Source: Liolophura sinensis (taxonomy: Eukaryota; Mollusca; Polyplacophora; Chitonida; Chitonidae). From it: a DNA stretch of 64,000 nucleotides. This document shows, piece by piece, positions 22,965 to 36,136 of the stretch. The first letter of the stretch is position 1. Each line of letters begins with the position of its first letter. The notes beneath the pieces are model-generated. The model saw only the letters and a program-made list of their open reading frames with translations. It ran no database searches and was not told where the DNA came from. The position numbers were made by a program, and so were the translations under genes. The stretch lies in contig NC_088295.1 of assembly GCF_032854445.1 (NCBI RefSeq), positions 88,371,836-88,435,835 on the forward strand, written 5' to 3'.

Positions 22965-23440
22965 GTACAGAGGTTTTAGGGGAATCTAAGGTAGGTACAG
23001 AGGCATGAAGGGCGGGTAAGGTACAGAGACTTTAGGGGTGTCTAAAGTAGGTTCGGAGTCATGAGGGGCTTGTAAGGTAAGTACAAAGGCATGAGGGGTG
23101 TCTAAGGTAGGTACAGAGGCATGAGAGCCGTGTTGGGTAATATTAAGATGAGTTAGGTACAGTGGTATGGGGGGTGTGTAAGGTGTTGTTGGTAACATCC
23201 AGATGAATTAGGTACAGAGGCTTGAGGGGTGTGTACGGTGTTGTTGGTAATATCCAGATAAGTTAGGTACAGAGGCATTAGGGGTGTGTAAGATGTTGTT
23301 GGTAACATCCAGATGAGTTAGGTACAGATGCTTAAGTGCGTGGTGCACGGTGTTACTGATAACATCCAGATGAATTAGGTACGGTGTAACTGGTAACATC
23401 CAGATGAGTTAAGTACAGAGGCATTAGGGGTGTATAAGGT
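22965..23440. repeat. 55-bp minisatellite, left block
   Basis: Units carry GTTAGGTACAGAGGCATGAG and GTTGTTGGTAACATCCAG. About eight copies, the first ones degenerate. The same repeat resumes at 28186, after a LINE. Confidence 0.92.
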
Positions 23441-23752
23441 GCATCAAATATGGCGGATGCCGTAGACTAAGCGTCGCCAGCCCCGTCTCTCTTGAGGTGT
23501 CTAATGTATTTTTAATGCAGAGTAATTGATCCTAACGACTGGAGACGATTTTTAAACTACAACAGAGGAATTTGTTAGTTCTTCTGGACAAATGACACTG
23601 AAAAAATGGCGGCGAGGAAAAGTCAAGCAGTCCCATTCGATCTCATGTAAATGACTGGAAAGCTGTACTCAAGCTGCACGAAAACTTTAACAACTAGTGA
23701 GTGCACGCTGTCTACAAGCTGATCACATACGAAGCGTAAGTCCACGAAACCT

Positions 23753-24671
23753 TTGCAGAACCTCAACCTCAAACGTTTAAATTCGCTGTCCAAGATTCAA
23801 ACCATGACTCAATCTCAGCCTAATCCACCCGAAATGACTTCAAATCTGGAAGCGCTGATTGAACATCGTATTCAACAAAGGCTAGAAGAAGCTATGACAC
23901 GGGCTGTCGTTGGCTGTCGTTGTCGAGTGACTTTAAAATAACTAGCCCGGTTTCCACACACCATAATGCTGGCCGCCGTCGTATAAGTGAAATATTCTTG
24001 AGTACGACGTAAAACACCAATCAAATAAATAAATAAATAGCTAGTCTTTCATCAGATTTGAAAGCCGCTGTACAGAAGTTACATGAGCAGGACGAACTTC
24101 CAGATGCTTGTTCTCAAGAAAGTTGATAATCTTACTCAGGAAGTGTCCTCTTTGAAACTCCAATTACGTGAATCACAGGCAGAAATAACAAACTTGAAAA
24201 AGAGGGTGACCGTCCCGAACAGTATAGCGTAAGAAAGAGAGCGTGAAAGCGTAAGAATTACCGACCTAAAACCTCTGGAAAATGAAACAACAGACGATGC
24301 TGTATGTAGGCTGGCCAAAGGAGTAAACGTTTCGATAATCAAAAATGACATTGCACGTTCTTACTTTGTTGGCAGAGAGCGACAACAAATCATTGTAAAA
24401 TTTTGCAACTTATCGACAAAGAAGACAAATTCTTTCTGCACGCAAAATGCTAAGAGAAACACCTTCTCTGTCCGGAATATATGTCAACGAAGATCTGACT
24501 AAGACCCGCCATACTCTATTCAAGTCAGCACTTGCCAAGAATAAGCTAGGCAAAATCCGCAATGTGTGGACATATAACGGCAATATTCTTATTCGTAAAA
24601 CTGAAAATGTGGAAAAACGCAAATTTGTTGTGAAGATGACATACTTTTCTGATCAGTGTGTATGTATGTGA
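23753..24671 (+). pseudogene. LINE ORF1 relic
   Basis: The N-terminal part contains EALIEHRIQQRLEEAMTR, and after a SINE insertion come coiled-coil-like LQLRESQAEITNLKKRV and a C-terminal part with YVNEDLTKTRHTLFKSALA and KIRNVWTYNGNILIRK, as in RNA-binding ORF1 proteins of invertebrate LINEs. An in-frame stop near 24229 and frame changes break it. Confidence 0.7.
23944..24043 (+). mobile_element. 5'-truncated SINE type A inside the LINE
   Basis: Only the 3' part is present: CCCGGTTTCCACACACCATA to the AAATAAATAAATA tail. It interrupts the LINE ORF1 relic and so is younger than the LINE. Confidence 0.9.
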
Positions 24672-25618
24672 GTTCAGGACTGATCACTGCAACTTGACCT
24701 ATATATGTGCAGTGTGAACTTTGCTTGGCATTCGCTGCTCTCAAAATTCTACTGCCTAACTTTCCATGTTTGCTTGATTCTTCCCAGTGCTCCGACATGT
24801 GATGGCAAATCATAAGAACTGAAGTAATGAAGTGTATCATTGTCAGTGCTATATACGTTTATACAAGCAAAATATTCTGATACCTATCATTTTATACAAA
24901 AACTACTTTTTCTTTAAACAGTCCTCAAACACACACTGTATCTTATATATAAATGTACATAATTTGGCTGAACTAAAGTTCTCCGTGTTTATCTTTACTA
25001 TAACCTTACTACTTTACCAGAAAAACATATATATTTACTATTTATTTGTTAATCTTTCTTATGTATCTTATTTATTTATTTATTTTGAAGAATATAACGA
25101 TGTCCCCGTACACAGATTTTAGCTTGACTGCTTTAAGTATTTATTATACATAAATTTTTATCACAAGTACACCTTTGTCTGCAGTCTTTGTCCTCACACC
25201 TAAACATACTCTACACATGTCCATTGCACTTTTGTAAATAATACATTTAAGAGAAATTTAAAAATTTGTTTTTTATTTGATACCATCTATGGAGTTTGTC
25301 AAACTCCTTGTTTCAGTTTGTTGATATGTTTGAACAATGATGAAATATTGTTTATTATATTCTTTAGTGTAGACTTGGCCGTCTTCAATCCGCTACTACC
25401 CGCACATACTTATAACTTGCTGGAACGTATTGACAATGGGTAATGAATAAATGCATCACCGTGCGGCAATTGGTCTCTTCGGGTGTGTCTTTCTAAGATC
25501 TGGAAGATTCTCTTTCTCTTTTCACTTCTCATATCCAAAGTAGTTCTCTTTAGTGCCTGGATTTCACGAACCTCTTCGGCGTCATTGTGACCACGTTTAG
25601 GGTGGAGTATGTGTCTGT

Positions 25619-26053
25619 GTGTCGGGAAGGATATCTTTTTGTCGCCACTGGCATTTGGAGAATAAAAACTTGGAAATGATCTGGTTAGAATTGTTCGACA
25701 AACCATCCACAATACTTGGCGTCATCTATAGACCTCCAGAAGTTGGGATGTGGGACGAGTTAAAAGATAGTCTGGAATTTGTCATTGACACTTTCTATAA
25801 TCACAACGTAGTACTGACAGGCGACCTGAATGAAAATCTGTTGAATCCAGCTAATAAACTTTTGTCGACTATTATCAGTACCTTTGGTACGACTCAGTTA
25901 ATAGATGAACCCACGAGGCCTGTTTCTAACACGCAGCTAGATCCAATTATATGCAAGTGTGGAGTGGTAATAAATTCTGGGACCGTATCAAACTTTTGTA
26001 GTGATCACTGTCTTGTCTTTGTCTATTTGAGATTTACAATCCCAAAGATGTAA
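25619..26053 (+). pseudogene. LINE endonuclease relic
   Basis: The C-terminal half of an EEP-type endonuclease: GVIYRPPEVGMWDEL, TGDLNENLL (the GDxN motif), later CSDHCLVFVYLRF (the SDH catalytic motif). The N-terminal half is missing or decayed. Confidence 0.75.
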
Positions 26054-26599
26054 AAATATTAATTTGGCAATATAATGCAGCAAATTGGAGCAGGTAACGT
26101 AACTTTTTGTCCCAGGTAAACTGAGAAGAAATAATCTCAGTTGACAATGTTGAAATGTGTCTATTGATAACAAATGCCTTTTAGACTCAGCTCACATAAG
26201 TATTCCAAATCGTAGAGTAACAATAAATCCAAATAGCAAGCCATGGATGTCAACAGCAATTCAGACAGAAATTAAACTTAGAGACAAACTTCACAAAAAA
26301 TCTTGCAAACCTACATGTGAACACCATATTACTGCTTACAAATTACAATTAATTCACTTATTAGAAATGCCATTAAATCTCACGAAGATAAATTAAATGA
26401 GAAAATAGAATCTGGAAATTTTGCAAGTTTTAGTGGAAACTCTGCAAATCTTACTTGAAGAATAGTAACTCCAATGTAAGTCCAGTTCCTCCTCCGTTAA
26501 CAGACAATGGTACTTGCGAGTCTGTCGACACGAATTTTTTTCAATTTTGACGAAATTATTCAATATGTCTTTAACTTCAGGGAAATATCTCTCTTCCTG

Positions 26600-27780
26600 G
26601 AAAATTAGGTAGATTACAGGCCATTTTCTTTGCTTAGCTGCATCAGCAAAAACTTTGAACGCGTTGTCTTTCGGACACTATTCAGCCACCTGTGTCCTGA
26701 TATATCTCCGAACCAGTATGTTTTTTTACCATCAAAGTCAACAACTGTGCAACTCGTAAACCTCCATACTGACATCGTTAAAGCCCTGGGTGATGTCAAG
26801 GAAGTGTTGGTCCTTTTTTTTTTTTTAAATCTTTAAGGTTTTTGATCGAGTTTGGCACAAAGGCATACTGGCTAAATTAAAGTCACTTGGAATAATAGGT
26901 GGCATCCTCAACTGGTTTGAGGATAATTTAAAAGATCAAAAGCAAAGGGTTGCTCTAAACTGATCCCAAGAAAATCTTAGAACTTGGAAAAGCTGGTGTT
27001 CCACAAGGCTCTGTCTTGGCTCCTTTATTGTTCCTTGTCTATATTAATGATCTTCCAAATGAAATTACTAATAACATCAAGTCATTTGCTGATGACACCT
27101 GCCTTTACGTTATAGCCGACCAACTGAGACAGCAAAACATTGATAGTTCCATAACTGACGACCTTGAAAAAATTGATTTCGGGGCTAAAACTTAGCTTGT
27201 TGACTTTAATGCAACGAAGGCTGTAGCACTTACTGTTTCAAGACGCAGGCAACGATCGCAATTATCAACAGGAGAAAATACAACCTCAGCTACATCGCAC
27301 AAGCATTTAGGATTTTATTTTATTAACACTGGGAAATGGACTTATTATATAGACAATCTTGGGAAAGTTGCCATTAAAACACTATCCATGTTCAGAGCAC
27401 TTTAATATCGTCTCAGTAGAAAATGCCTAGAAATTATGTACAAATGTTTTGTAAGACCATCTATGGAATATGCAGACATAGTTTGAGACAATATTAATGA
27501 AGGCCAAGTAAGTAACATAGAAAACATCCAAAAGGACGCACTACGTGTCATCAATGGCTTAACTAAAAGTGCTGCCTCTAACCTACTCTATGAAGAGTCA
27601 GGTTTCATACAACTGCGTAAACTGCGATATATGCATAGGCTGGTTTTCTTTCAACGTTATCTTAATCGTGCAACTAGCAATGTATTTGATAACAAACTAC
27701 CACCACCAGCATATCAGCGTAATCCATATCAGATTAGATCAACAGATCAACTAACAGCTTTTCGATGATTTCTACAGCCA
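26600..27780 (+). pseudogene. LINE reverse transcriptase relic
   Basis: It reads, across several frames: [57 protein letters not shown], and FADDT at 27085-27099 (the catalytic x-A-D-D). Stops at several points and an 11-T tract near 26815 disrupt it. Confidence 0.85.
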
Positions 27781-28185
27781 GTTTTAGAAATCCATATATA
27801 TAATAAGAATTAAAAATAGTGCCATAGGTGTGGTATTATGTTGACATGCGCTGGCCAAATATAATTTTGCGTAGACTTAGAAATGGATGTAGCTCGTTAA
27901 ATGATGATTTACTTATCTTATCGTTGACTCTTCTAAAAGTATTTGTGATGAGCCTTTCGAAACAGCTGCCCATTATCTACTAGAGTGCAGAAGGAATGTT
28001 GTTCGTGTTCAATAATATAAGACTGCTTGGTTATACAGACATCCCCTGCTCCATGCCTATGTTATATTACTACGGTTGTCGAAGAGACCAAGTAGCACTT
28101 CTAGACGGCCACTCAACTATAATTAAGGAACCTGTCTATATCTTTGTCATATATATCTGTGTATGTGTGTGTATGTGTATGTGCG

Positions 28186-30140
28186 TGTGTAAGATGTTAC
28201 TGGTAAAATCCAGGTGAGTTAGGTACAGAGGCTTGAGGGGTGTGTCAGGTGTTGTTGGTAACATCCAGATGAATTAGGGACAGATGCTTGAGGGGGGGGG
28301 GGGGGTCAGGTGTTGTTGGTAATATCCAGGTGAGTTAGGTACAGAGGCATGAGGGGTGTGTAAGGTGTTGTTGGTAACATCCAGGTGAGTTTGGTACAGT
28401 GGCATGAGGGGTGTAAGGTGTTATTGGTAACATCCAGGTGAGTTAGGTACAGTGGCGTGAGGGTTGTGTAAGATGTTGTTTGTAACATCCAGGTGAGTTT
28501 GGTACAGTGGCATGAGGGGTGTGTAATGTGTTGTTGGTAACATCCAGGTGAGTTAGGTACAGAGGCTTGAGGGGTGTGTAAGGTGTTATTGGTAACATCC
28601 AGGTGAGTTAGGTACAGTGGCTTGAGGGGTGTATAAGGTGTTGTTGGTAACATCCAGGTGAGTTAGGTACAGAGGCTTGAGGGGTGTGTAATGTGTTGTT
28701 GGTAACATCCAGGTTAGATGGGTACAGAGGCATGAGAGGTGAATAAGGTGTTGTTGGTAACATCCAGGTGAGTTTGGTACAGTGGCATGAGGGGTGTGTA
28801 ATGTGTTGTTGGTAACATCCAGGTGAGTTAGGTACAGATTTTTTTTTTTGATTGGTGTTTTACACCGTACTCAAGAATATTTCACTTATACGACGGCGGC
28901 CAGCATTATGGTGGGTGGAAACCGGGCAGAGCCCGGGGGAAACCCACGACCATCCGCAGGTTGCTGGCAGACCTTCCCACTTACTGCCGGAGAGGAAGCC
29001 AGCATGAGTTGGACTTGAACTCACAGCGACCGCATTGAGTTAGGTACAGAGGCATGAGGGGTGTGTAAGTTGTTGTTGGTAACACCCAGGTGAGTTAGTT
29101 ACAGAGGCATGAGGGGTGTGTAAGGTGTTGTTGGTAACATCCAGGTGAGTTTGGTACAGTGGCATGAGGGGTGTGTAAGATGTTGTTGGTAACATCCAGG
29201 TGAGTTAGGTACAGAGGCATTAGGGGTGTGTAAGGTGTTATTGGTAACATCCAGTTGAGTTAGGTACAGTGGCATGAGGGGTGTGTAATGTGTTGTTGGT
29301 AACATCCAGGTTAGATGGGTACAGAGGCATGAGAGGTGAATAAGGTGTTGTTGGTAACATCCAGGTGAGTTTGGTACAGTGGCATGAGGGGTGTGTAAGG
29401 TGTTGTTGGTAACATCCAGGTGGGTTAGGTACAGAGGCATGAGAGGTGAATAAGGTGTTGTTGGTAAAATCTAGATGAGCTGGGTACAGAGACATGAGGG
29501 GTGTGTAAGATGTTAGTGGTAACATCCAGAGAGTTAGGTGCAGTGGCTTAAGGGGTGTGTCAGGTGTTGTTGGTAACATCCAGGTGAGTTAGGTACAGTG
29601 GCATGAGGGGTGTGTAATGTGTTGTTGGTAACATCCAGGTTAGATGGGTACAGAGGCATGAGAGGTGAATAAGGTGTTGTTGGTAACATCCAGGTGAGTT
29701 TGGTACAGTGGCATGAGGGGTGTGTAAGGTGTTATTGGTAACATCCAGGTGAGTTAGGTACAGAGGCTTGAGGGGTGTATAAGGTGTTGTTGGTAACATC
29801 CAGGTTAGATGGGTACAGAGGCATGAGAGGTGAATAAGGTGTTGTTGGTAAAATCTAGATGAGCTGGGTACAGAGACATGAGGGGTGTGTAAGATGTTAG
29901 TGGTAACATCCAGAGAGTTAGGTGCAGTGGCTTAAGGGGTGTGTCAGGTGTTGTTGGTAACATCCACATGAGTTAGAGGCATTATGGGGTGTGTAATGTG
30001 TTGTTGGTAACATCCAGGTGAGTTAGGCACAGTGGCTTGAGGGGTGTGTCAGGTGTTGCTGGTAACATGCAGATGAGTTAGGTACAGAGGCTTGAGGGAC
30101 GTCTAAGGTGTTGCTGGTAACATGCAAATGAGTTGAGTAT
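28186..30140. repeat. 55-bp minisatellite, right block
   Basis: About 32 copies of the 22965-23440 unit, interrupted by a SINE at 28839-29036. A multi-unit block is duplicated: the series with GGTTAGATGGGTACAGAGGC and GAGAGGTGAATAAGG recurs near 28705, 29300, 29635 and 29800. A run of 13 G lies at 28294-28306. Confidence 0.94.
28839..29036 (-). mobile_element. SINE type A inside the minisatellite
   Basis: On the minus strand, from the poly-A (plus-strand T run 28839-28849) through ACCATAATGCTGGCCGCC to the tRNA-related region, ending near the B box. The head is truncated at CAATGCGGTCG. Minisatellite resumes directly. Confidence 0.92.
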
Positions 30141-30144
30141 GGCG

Positions 30145-30930
30145 CGTAAATTTTCAAATTGGATAGGCACTCTTGATGCGGAGGTTTTATTGCCTACGTC
30201 ATTAAGGAAACAATTTGTTGCGCCATGAAAATGCAACCCACGCTTCCCTTGTAGCTCAGGAATTTTTTGTCGACCTCAATTTGATCACGTGGCAGTACGA
30301 CTGAGTGCTTAAATCCAGCTCTTTACTAACTAATTCAGCTTTTCCAGGAACTCGAACAAGTATTAAAAACTTAATTTTGATATATCATTGATGAATTTAT
30401 ACGAAAGCTCTACAGTGTAAATTTATTTTACAGCTAACAATTTTGAATAAGAAACTTGTGCCTTGCAATGTTAAGGGACATGTAGGGCAATGCTAAGTGG
30501 CAAGTAATACAATGTTGATTGGTAAGTAGACGATAACTGCAATAGTAACGATTACGTTACGCACATATCTTTCCGACGATGCTGAAAACTGTCAACTGGC
30601 CTTTCTTAAGGGGCCTAACTTTATTCGAACTTGATAGATTATGATGCTAACGGTCTTACTAAAATATTCGACTTTATACGCTGTTTTGCCTGAATTTCAA
30701 GACACATCGTTTTATATCGTCAGTTTGAAATCACATATATCAGTTACACACACCAGTGTTTCACAGAAACTTCATCCAGAAGTTGCCTCTAGGTTTACTT
30801 CTATGCCTGGTAAATACTTTTTAAGTCTTACATCATACTTTTTTTTAAATTCTTTTAAAGCTATATTCCAAAAAAACAAAAAAAAACAAGAATAGTTCAC
30901 AAAGGTATTCACATACTTGGTAGCCTTCCT
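30145..30930. other. no gene recognised
   Basis: AT-rich sequence without repeats or plausible exons; an 84-codon open frame at 30641 has no supporting signal. Confidence 0.5.
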
Positions 30931-30956
30931 ATGACAAGAAATAAGATCTCACTTAC

Positions 30957-31042
30957 CGTTATATGTTTCCTGTACCGGCGTAAAGAATAGATGACCCTGG
31001 CGTAAAATGTCCCCGGTGAGTGTCAGGATTTCGGACAGATCT
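30957..31042 (-). other. candidate 5' non-coding exon of the secreted-protein gene
   Basis: On the minus strand, a TATATAA box is followed about 30 bases on by a likely start region, then about 85 bases with no ATG, then a consensus donor aacg|gtaagtgag (exon end at 30957). The next convincing acceptor on this strand with an ATG is tctcttccag at 19595, just before the secreted-protein start. Joining them implies an 11.4-kb first intron. Inferred, not shown. Confidence 0.4.
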
Positions 31043-31067
31043 CTGGTGCAGATCTCACACTGATCTG

Positions 31068-31074
31068 TTATATA
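31068..31074 (-). promoter_or_regulatory. TATA box
   Basis: TATATAA on the minus strand in a GC-richer setting (gccgccg TATATAA cag), correctly spaced from the candidate non-coding exon at 30957-31042. Confidence 0.45.
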
Positions 31075-31079
31075 CGGCG

Positions 31080-32520
31080 GCTAAACTATGAGCCCCTGCC
31101 AGGAGGTGCCTAACCAATTATTGGCTGGACATCATGCGCTTCGGCTGTTGCTAATGCTGATTTATTCCCGGAATTATAATACTGACATTTTTTCGCAAGA
31201 TGCTGGTCCTAATTTGGGGAGAATTAATGTTGTTTGTGCCGTATACTCTACTGATTACCTTGTGTAATTGTCTAGCGGTGGTGGAGAGATAGTCCGCCGT
31301 GTAGTGGGAGGCTGGACTGTAAAAGTACAGTCTTCATAGCCTGTACTAGGTACATGTATACGGGTACATCCAATGGGACTATTTCACTACGGCATACACC
31401 GCAAGGCACTTTTTGAAAGTGTAAATTATCCTGTCTTCGTTTTCTGACCGACTTTGATCTAATTAGATATCCGGATGAAACCATAATGAAACCCTTATCA
31501 ATATTACTCTCTTGGTGTTTAATTTATTTCTCAGTGTCATAATTCGAAAATAATTCCTTAAGTGGTACCCGCATTTAAAGTAATATCGTTGCAGCACGCT
31601 TTCTCTAAAAATGCCAACCCACTAAGACTAGAAATAATACAAATGGTAATTAGACAGGATTGTATTAGTAGTTTATCACCACGTTTACTCACTTTGACAC
31701 ATATCGGCTGCTTTATCAGATAGAAATCTATCTTTTGTATGCTGTACTCCATTAGGAAGATACACCACTATATAGTTGATGGATCACTGTTACAAACATC
31801 TGTTAACTTAAAGTTAGGGGTTTCTTTTTTTGTTATCGTTGTTTTCCCATTGCACAGAGCCGTTAAAATATTGCCCTAGGGTAGGTGAAAAGACTGACGT
31901 AAACGCATGTAAGAAAATGATATACATGTAGGCCTACCGTAGGTTTTAGGCGTGTTAACCCGGGTGTCATGATCTGAACTTAATACTCCACACTCATATA
32001 CCGTTATCGTATTCCTGCACGCTATATAAAAGATTTTGTACCTCATAAATTTAATCCGCCGAATTAAGCTCTGGGCATAAGAAGGAAAAACTTTCCGAAA
32101 GGTCGTTTATTGAGTTATCCAGCTGTCTCCGGTATTTGTTGTTAAACATAATCTGAAATCAAGATGACAACGCGTAGTCGCCAGTATACAATAACTGAAA
32201 ACATCCTTATCCAAAGGCATGTTGGGCGTGTGTACCGCCTATAGCGCTGAGTAAATCGGACGTATAACCTCATCTTTCTCGAAGGCTCACAGTTTACAAG
32301 ACTATAGTTACACAAAGCTACGGAATAAATTACAGTTCATTACAGCTGGGTGTTTTGTCTTCAAACCCTTCCAACTGATCATAAGGCTGTAAAGTTCTAA
32401 GGTCTTATGTTGTGTTTCAATGCGGCTTTAAATATAGGAACAAGGATATTCTTGTGCTAAAAGAGAATACTTCTCGGAAAACACACAAATAAATATAGAT
32501 CAATTGGTGGTATTCACTAT
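31080..32520. other. no gene recognised
   Basis: Upstream of the candidate minus-strand promoter. No convincing exons or repeats seen. Confidence 0.5.
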
Positions 32521-32524
32521 TTAA

Positions 32525-35500
32525 AACGTGATCAGGGATTTGACCCCTGCTATTCCGTGACTGCCCTAATCAGGTATCTCTCCGTGAATACGAACTTGAC
32601 CACTTCCACTGCCTTACAACTCTAATAAGGTATCTCTTCCTGATCAGGGATGTGACCGCTACAACTGTGTGACTACCCTAATCAGGTATCTCTCTGTGAT
32701 CAGGAATTTGACCAATTCAGTTGCGTGACAACTCTAATAAGGTATCTCTAACTGATCAGGGATGTGACCGCTATCGCGGCCTGACTACCCTAATCAGATA
32801 TCTCTCCGTGATCAGGGATGTGACCGCTATCGCGGCCTGACTACCCTAATCAGATGTCTCTCCGTGATCAGAGATGTGACCGCTACAGCTGTGAGACTAG
32901 GCTAATCAGGTATCTCTCCGTGATCAGAGATGTGGCCGCTACAGCTGTGTGACCACCCTTATCAGGAATCTCTCCGTGATCAGGGATGTGACCGCTACTA
33001 CTGTGTTACTACATTAATCAGGTGTCTCTCCGTCATCATGAATTTGACCACTTCCAATGCGTGACAACTTTAATAAGGTATCTCTTCCTGATCAGGGATG
33101 TGACCGCTACCGCGGCCTGACTACATTAATCAGATATCTCCCTGTGATCATGACACAGAGATATGACCGCTACAGCTAATCCTAGAGACTAGGCTAATCA
33201 GGTATCTCTGCGTAATCAGAGATATGACCGCTACAACTGTGTGACTACCCTAATCAACCATCTGTCTGAGATCAGGAATTTGACCAATTCAACTGCGTGA
33301 CAGCTGTAATAAGGTATCTCTTCCTGATCAGGGATGTGAGCGCTACAGCTTTGTGACTAGCCTATCTCTCTGTGATCAGAGATATGACCGCTACCACGGC
33401 CTGACTATCCTAATCAGCTGTCTCTCCGTGATCAGAGATATGACCGCTACAGCTGTGTGACTACCCGACTCAGATATCTCTCCGCGATCAGGGATATGAC
33501 CGCTTACAGCTGTGTGACTACCCTAATCAGCCATCTCTCCGTGATCAGAAATGCGACCACTTCCAATGCGTGACAACTCTAATAAGGTATCTCTTCCTGA
33601 TCAGGGATGTGTCCGCTATCGCGGCCTGACTACCATAATCAGATATCTCTCCGCGATCAGGGATATGACCGCTTACAGCTGTGTGACTACCCTAATCAGC
33701 CATCTCTCCGTGATCAGAAATGCGACCACTTCCAATGCGTGACAACTCTAATAAGGTATCTCTTCCTGATCAGGGATGTGTCCGCTATCGCGGCCTGACT
33801 ACCCTAATTAGATATCTCTCCGTGATCAAAGATCTGAACGTTACAGCTGTGTGACTACGCTAATCAGCTATCTTTCCTTGGCCAGGGATGTGTTCGCTAC
33901 CGCGACCTGACTACCCTAATCAGCTATCTCTCTATGATTAGGGATGCGAGTGCTACCACAGCCTACCTTAATTAGATATCTCTCTGTGATTAGTTATGTG
34001 AGTGCTACCGCGGCCTGACTACCCTAATCAGATATCTCTCCGTGATCAAGGGTGTGCCTCTAATAAGGTATCTCTTCCTGATCAGGGGTATGACCGCTGT
34101 CGCGGCCCGACTACCCTAATCAGATATCTCTCCGTGATCAAAGATCTGACCGTTACAGCTGTGTGAGTACGCTAATCAGCTATCTTTCCGTGGTCGAGGA
34201 TGTGATCGCTACCGCGACCTGACTACCCTAATCAGCTATCTCTCTATGATTAGGGATGTGAGTGCTACCACAGCCTACCTTAATCAGATATCTCTCTGTG
34301 CTAAGTTATGTGAGTGCTACCGCGGCCTGACTACCCTAATCAGATATCTCTCCGCGATCAGGGATATGACCGCTTACAGCTGTGTGACTACCCTAATCAG
34401 CCATCTCTCCGTGATCAGAAATGCGACCACTTCCAATGCGTGACAACTCTAATAAGGTATCTCTTCCTGATCAGGGATGTGTCCGCTATCGCGGCCTGAC
34501 TACCCTAATTAGATATCTCTCCGTGATCAAAGATCTGAACGTTACAGCTGTGTGACTACGCTAATCAGCTATCTTTCCTTGGCCAGGGATGTGTTCGCTA
34601 CCGCGACCTGACTACCCTAATCAGCTATCTCTCTATGATTAGGGATGCGAGTGCTACCACAGCCTACCTTAATTAGATATCTCTCTGTGATTAGTTATGT
34701 GAGTGCTACCGCGGCCTGACTACCCTAATCAGATATCTCTCCGTGATCAAGGGTGTGCCTCTAATAAGGTATCTCTTCCTGATCAGGGGTATGACCGCTG
34801 TCGCGGCCCGACTACCCTAATCAGATATCTCTCCGTGATCAAAGATCTGACCGTTACAGCTGTGTGAGTACGCTAATCAGCTATCTTTCCGTGGTCGAGG
34901 ATGTGATCGCTACCGCGACCTGACTACCCTAATCAGCTATCTCTCTATGATTAGGGATGTGAGTGCTACCACAGCCTACCTTAATCAGATATCTCTCTGT
35001 GCTAAGTTATGTGAGTGCTACCGCGGCCTGACTACCCTAATCAGATATCTCTCCGTGATCAGGGATGTGACCGCTACAGCTGTGTGACTACGCTAATCAG
35101 CTATCTCTCTATGACCAAGGATGTGAGTGCTAACCCTGCCTGACTACCCTAATCAGATATCTCTCCGTAATCGGGGATGTGACCGCTACAGCTGTGTGAC
35201 TAACTTAATCATTTATCTCTCCGTGATCAGGGATTTGAACACTTCCAATGCGTGACAACTCTAACAAGGTATCTCTTCCTGATCAAGGATGTGACCGATA
35301 CCACGGCCTGACTACCCTAAGCAAATATCTCTCCGTGATCAGGGATGTGATTGCTACCTCGGCCTGACTACCCTAAGCAAATATCTCTCCGTGATCAGGG
35401 ATGTGATCGCTACCTCGGCCTGACTACCCTAAGCAAATATCTCTCCGTGATCAGGGATGTGATCTCTACCTCGGCCTGACTACCCTAAGCAAATATCTCT

Positions 35501-35935
35501 CCGTGATCAGGGATGTGATCGCTACCGCGGCCAGTACCCTAATCAGATATTTCTCCGTGATCAGAGATGTGACCGCTTACAACTGTGTGACTACCCTAAT
35601 CAGCTATCTCTCAGTTATCAGGAATTTGACCACTTCCTCTGTGTGACAACTCTAATAAGGTATCTCTTCCTGATCAGTGATGTGACCGCTACCGCGGCCT
35701 GACTACCATAATCAGATATCTCTCCGTGATCAAAGATATGACCGCTACAGCTGTATGACTACGCTAATCAGCTATCTCTCTGTGATCAGGGATATCACCG
35801 CTACAGCTGCGTCGCGACCATAATCAGGTATCTCTCCGTGATCAGGGATATGACCGCTACAGCTGCGTTGCGACCATAATCAGGTATCTCTCCGTGATTA
35901 GGGAAGTGACAACTTCCACTGCGTGACTGGGTTTC
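32525..35935. repeat. 56-bp satellite array, about 60 copies, with a higher-order duplication
   Basis: Monomers read TGATCAGGGATGTGACCGCT, then ACCGCGGCCTGACTACCCTA, then ATCAGATATCTCTCCG. Several monomer types alternate (cgcggcctg, agctgtgtg, acttccaatgcgtgac). A block of about 701 bp, roughly 33620-34330, is repeated nearly exactly at 34321-35040. All open frames here follow from the repeat. Confidence 0.95.
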
Positions 35936-36136
35936 TCTCATTTTGCTTATTCAGACAAGAAATCCTGGTTTTTGGTTGAATTACCAGATTTTATCTACCA
36001 CTGAATTTTCCTATACTTTGTAAACCCAAGTCATTTGGCGCTGGCCAAATTTGTGCAGAAGAATTGACCTACCCTTTGTCAGTAGTATTTAGCACATCCA
36101 TAACTATTGGGCTATTCCCATCTCTCTTTAAATCTG

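Larger units (their letters stand above)
23441..28185 (+). mobile_element. degenerate non-LTR retrotransposon (LINE) inside a minisatellite
   Basis: About 4.7 kb with, in order, an ORF1-like region (23753-24671), an apurinic-type endonuclease fragment (25619-26053) and a reverse transcriptase (about 26600-27780). All are broken by stops and frame changes. The endonuclease-then-RT order and the motifs [17 protein letters not shown] and FADD are typical of Jockey/CR1/L2-type elements. The minisatellite on both sides is the same, so the LINE inserted into it. A GT-rich microsatellite (28150-28190) marks the 3' end. No longer mobile. Confidence 0.88.

Noticed and set aside
28306..29799. Several 79-115-codon frames rich in TPLMPLYLTHLDVTNNT
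   Set aside because: They are translations of the 55-bp minisatellite, shared between many overlapping frames.
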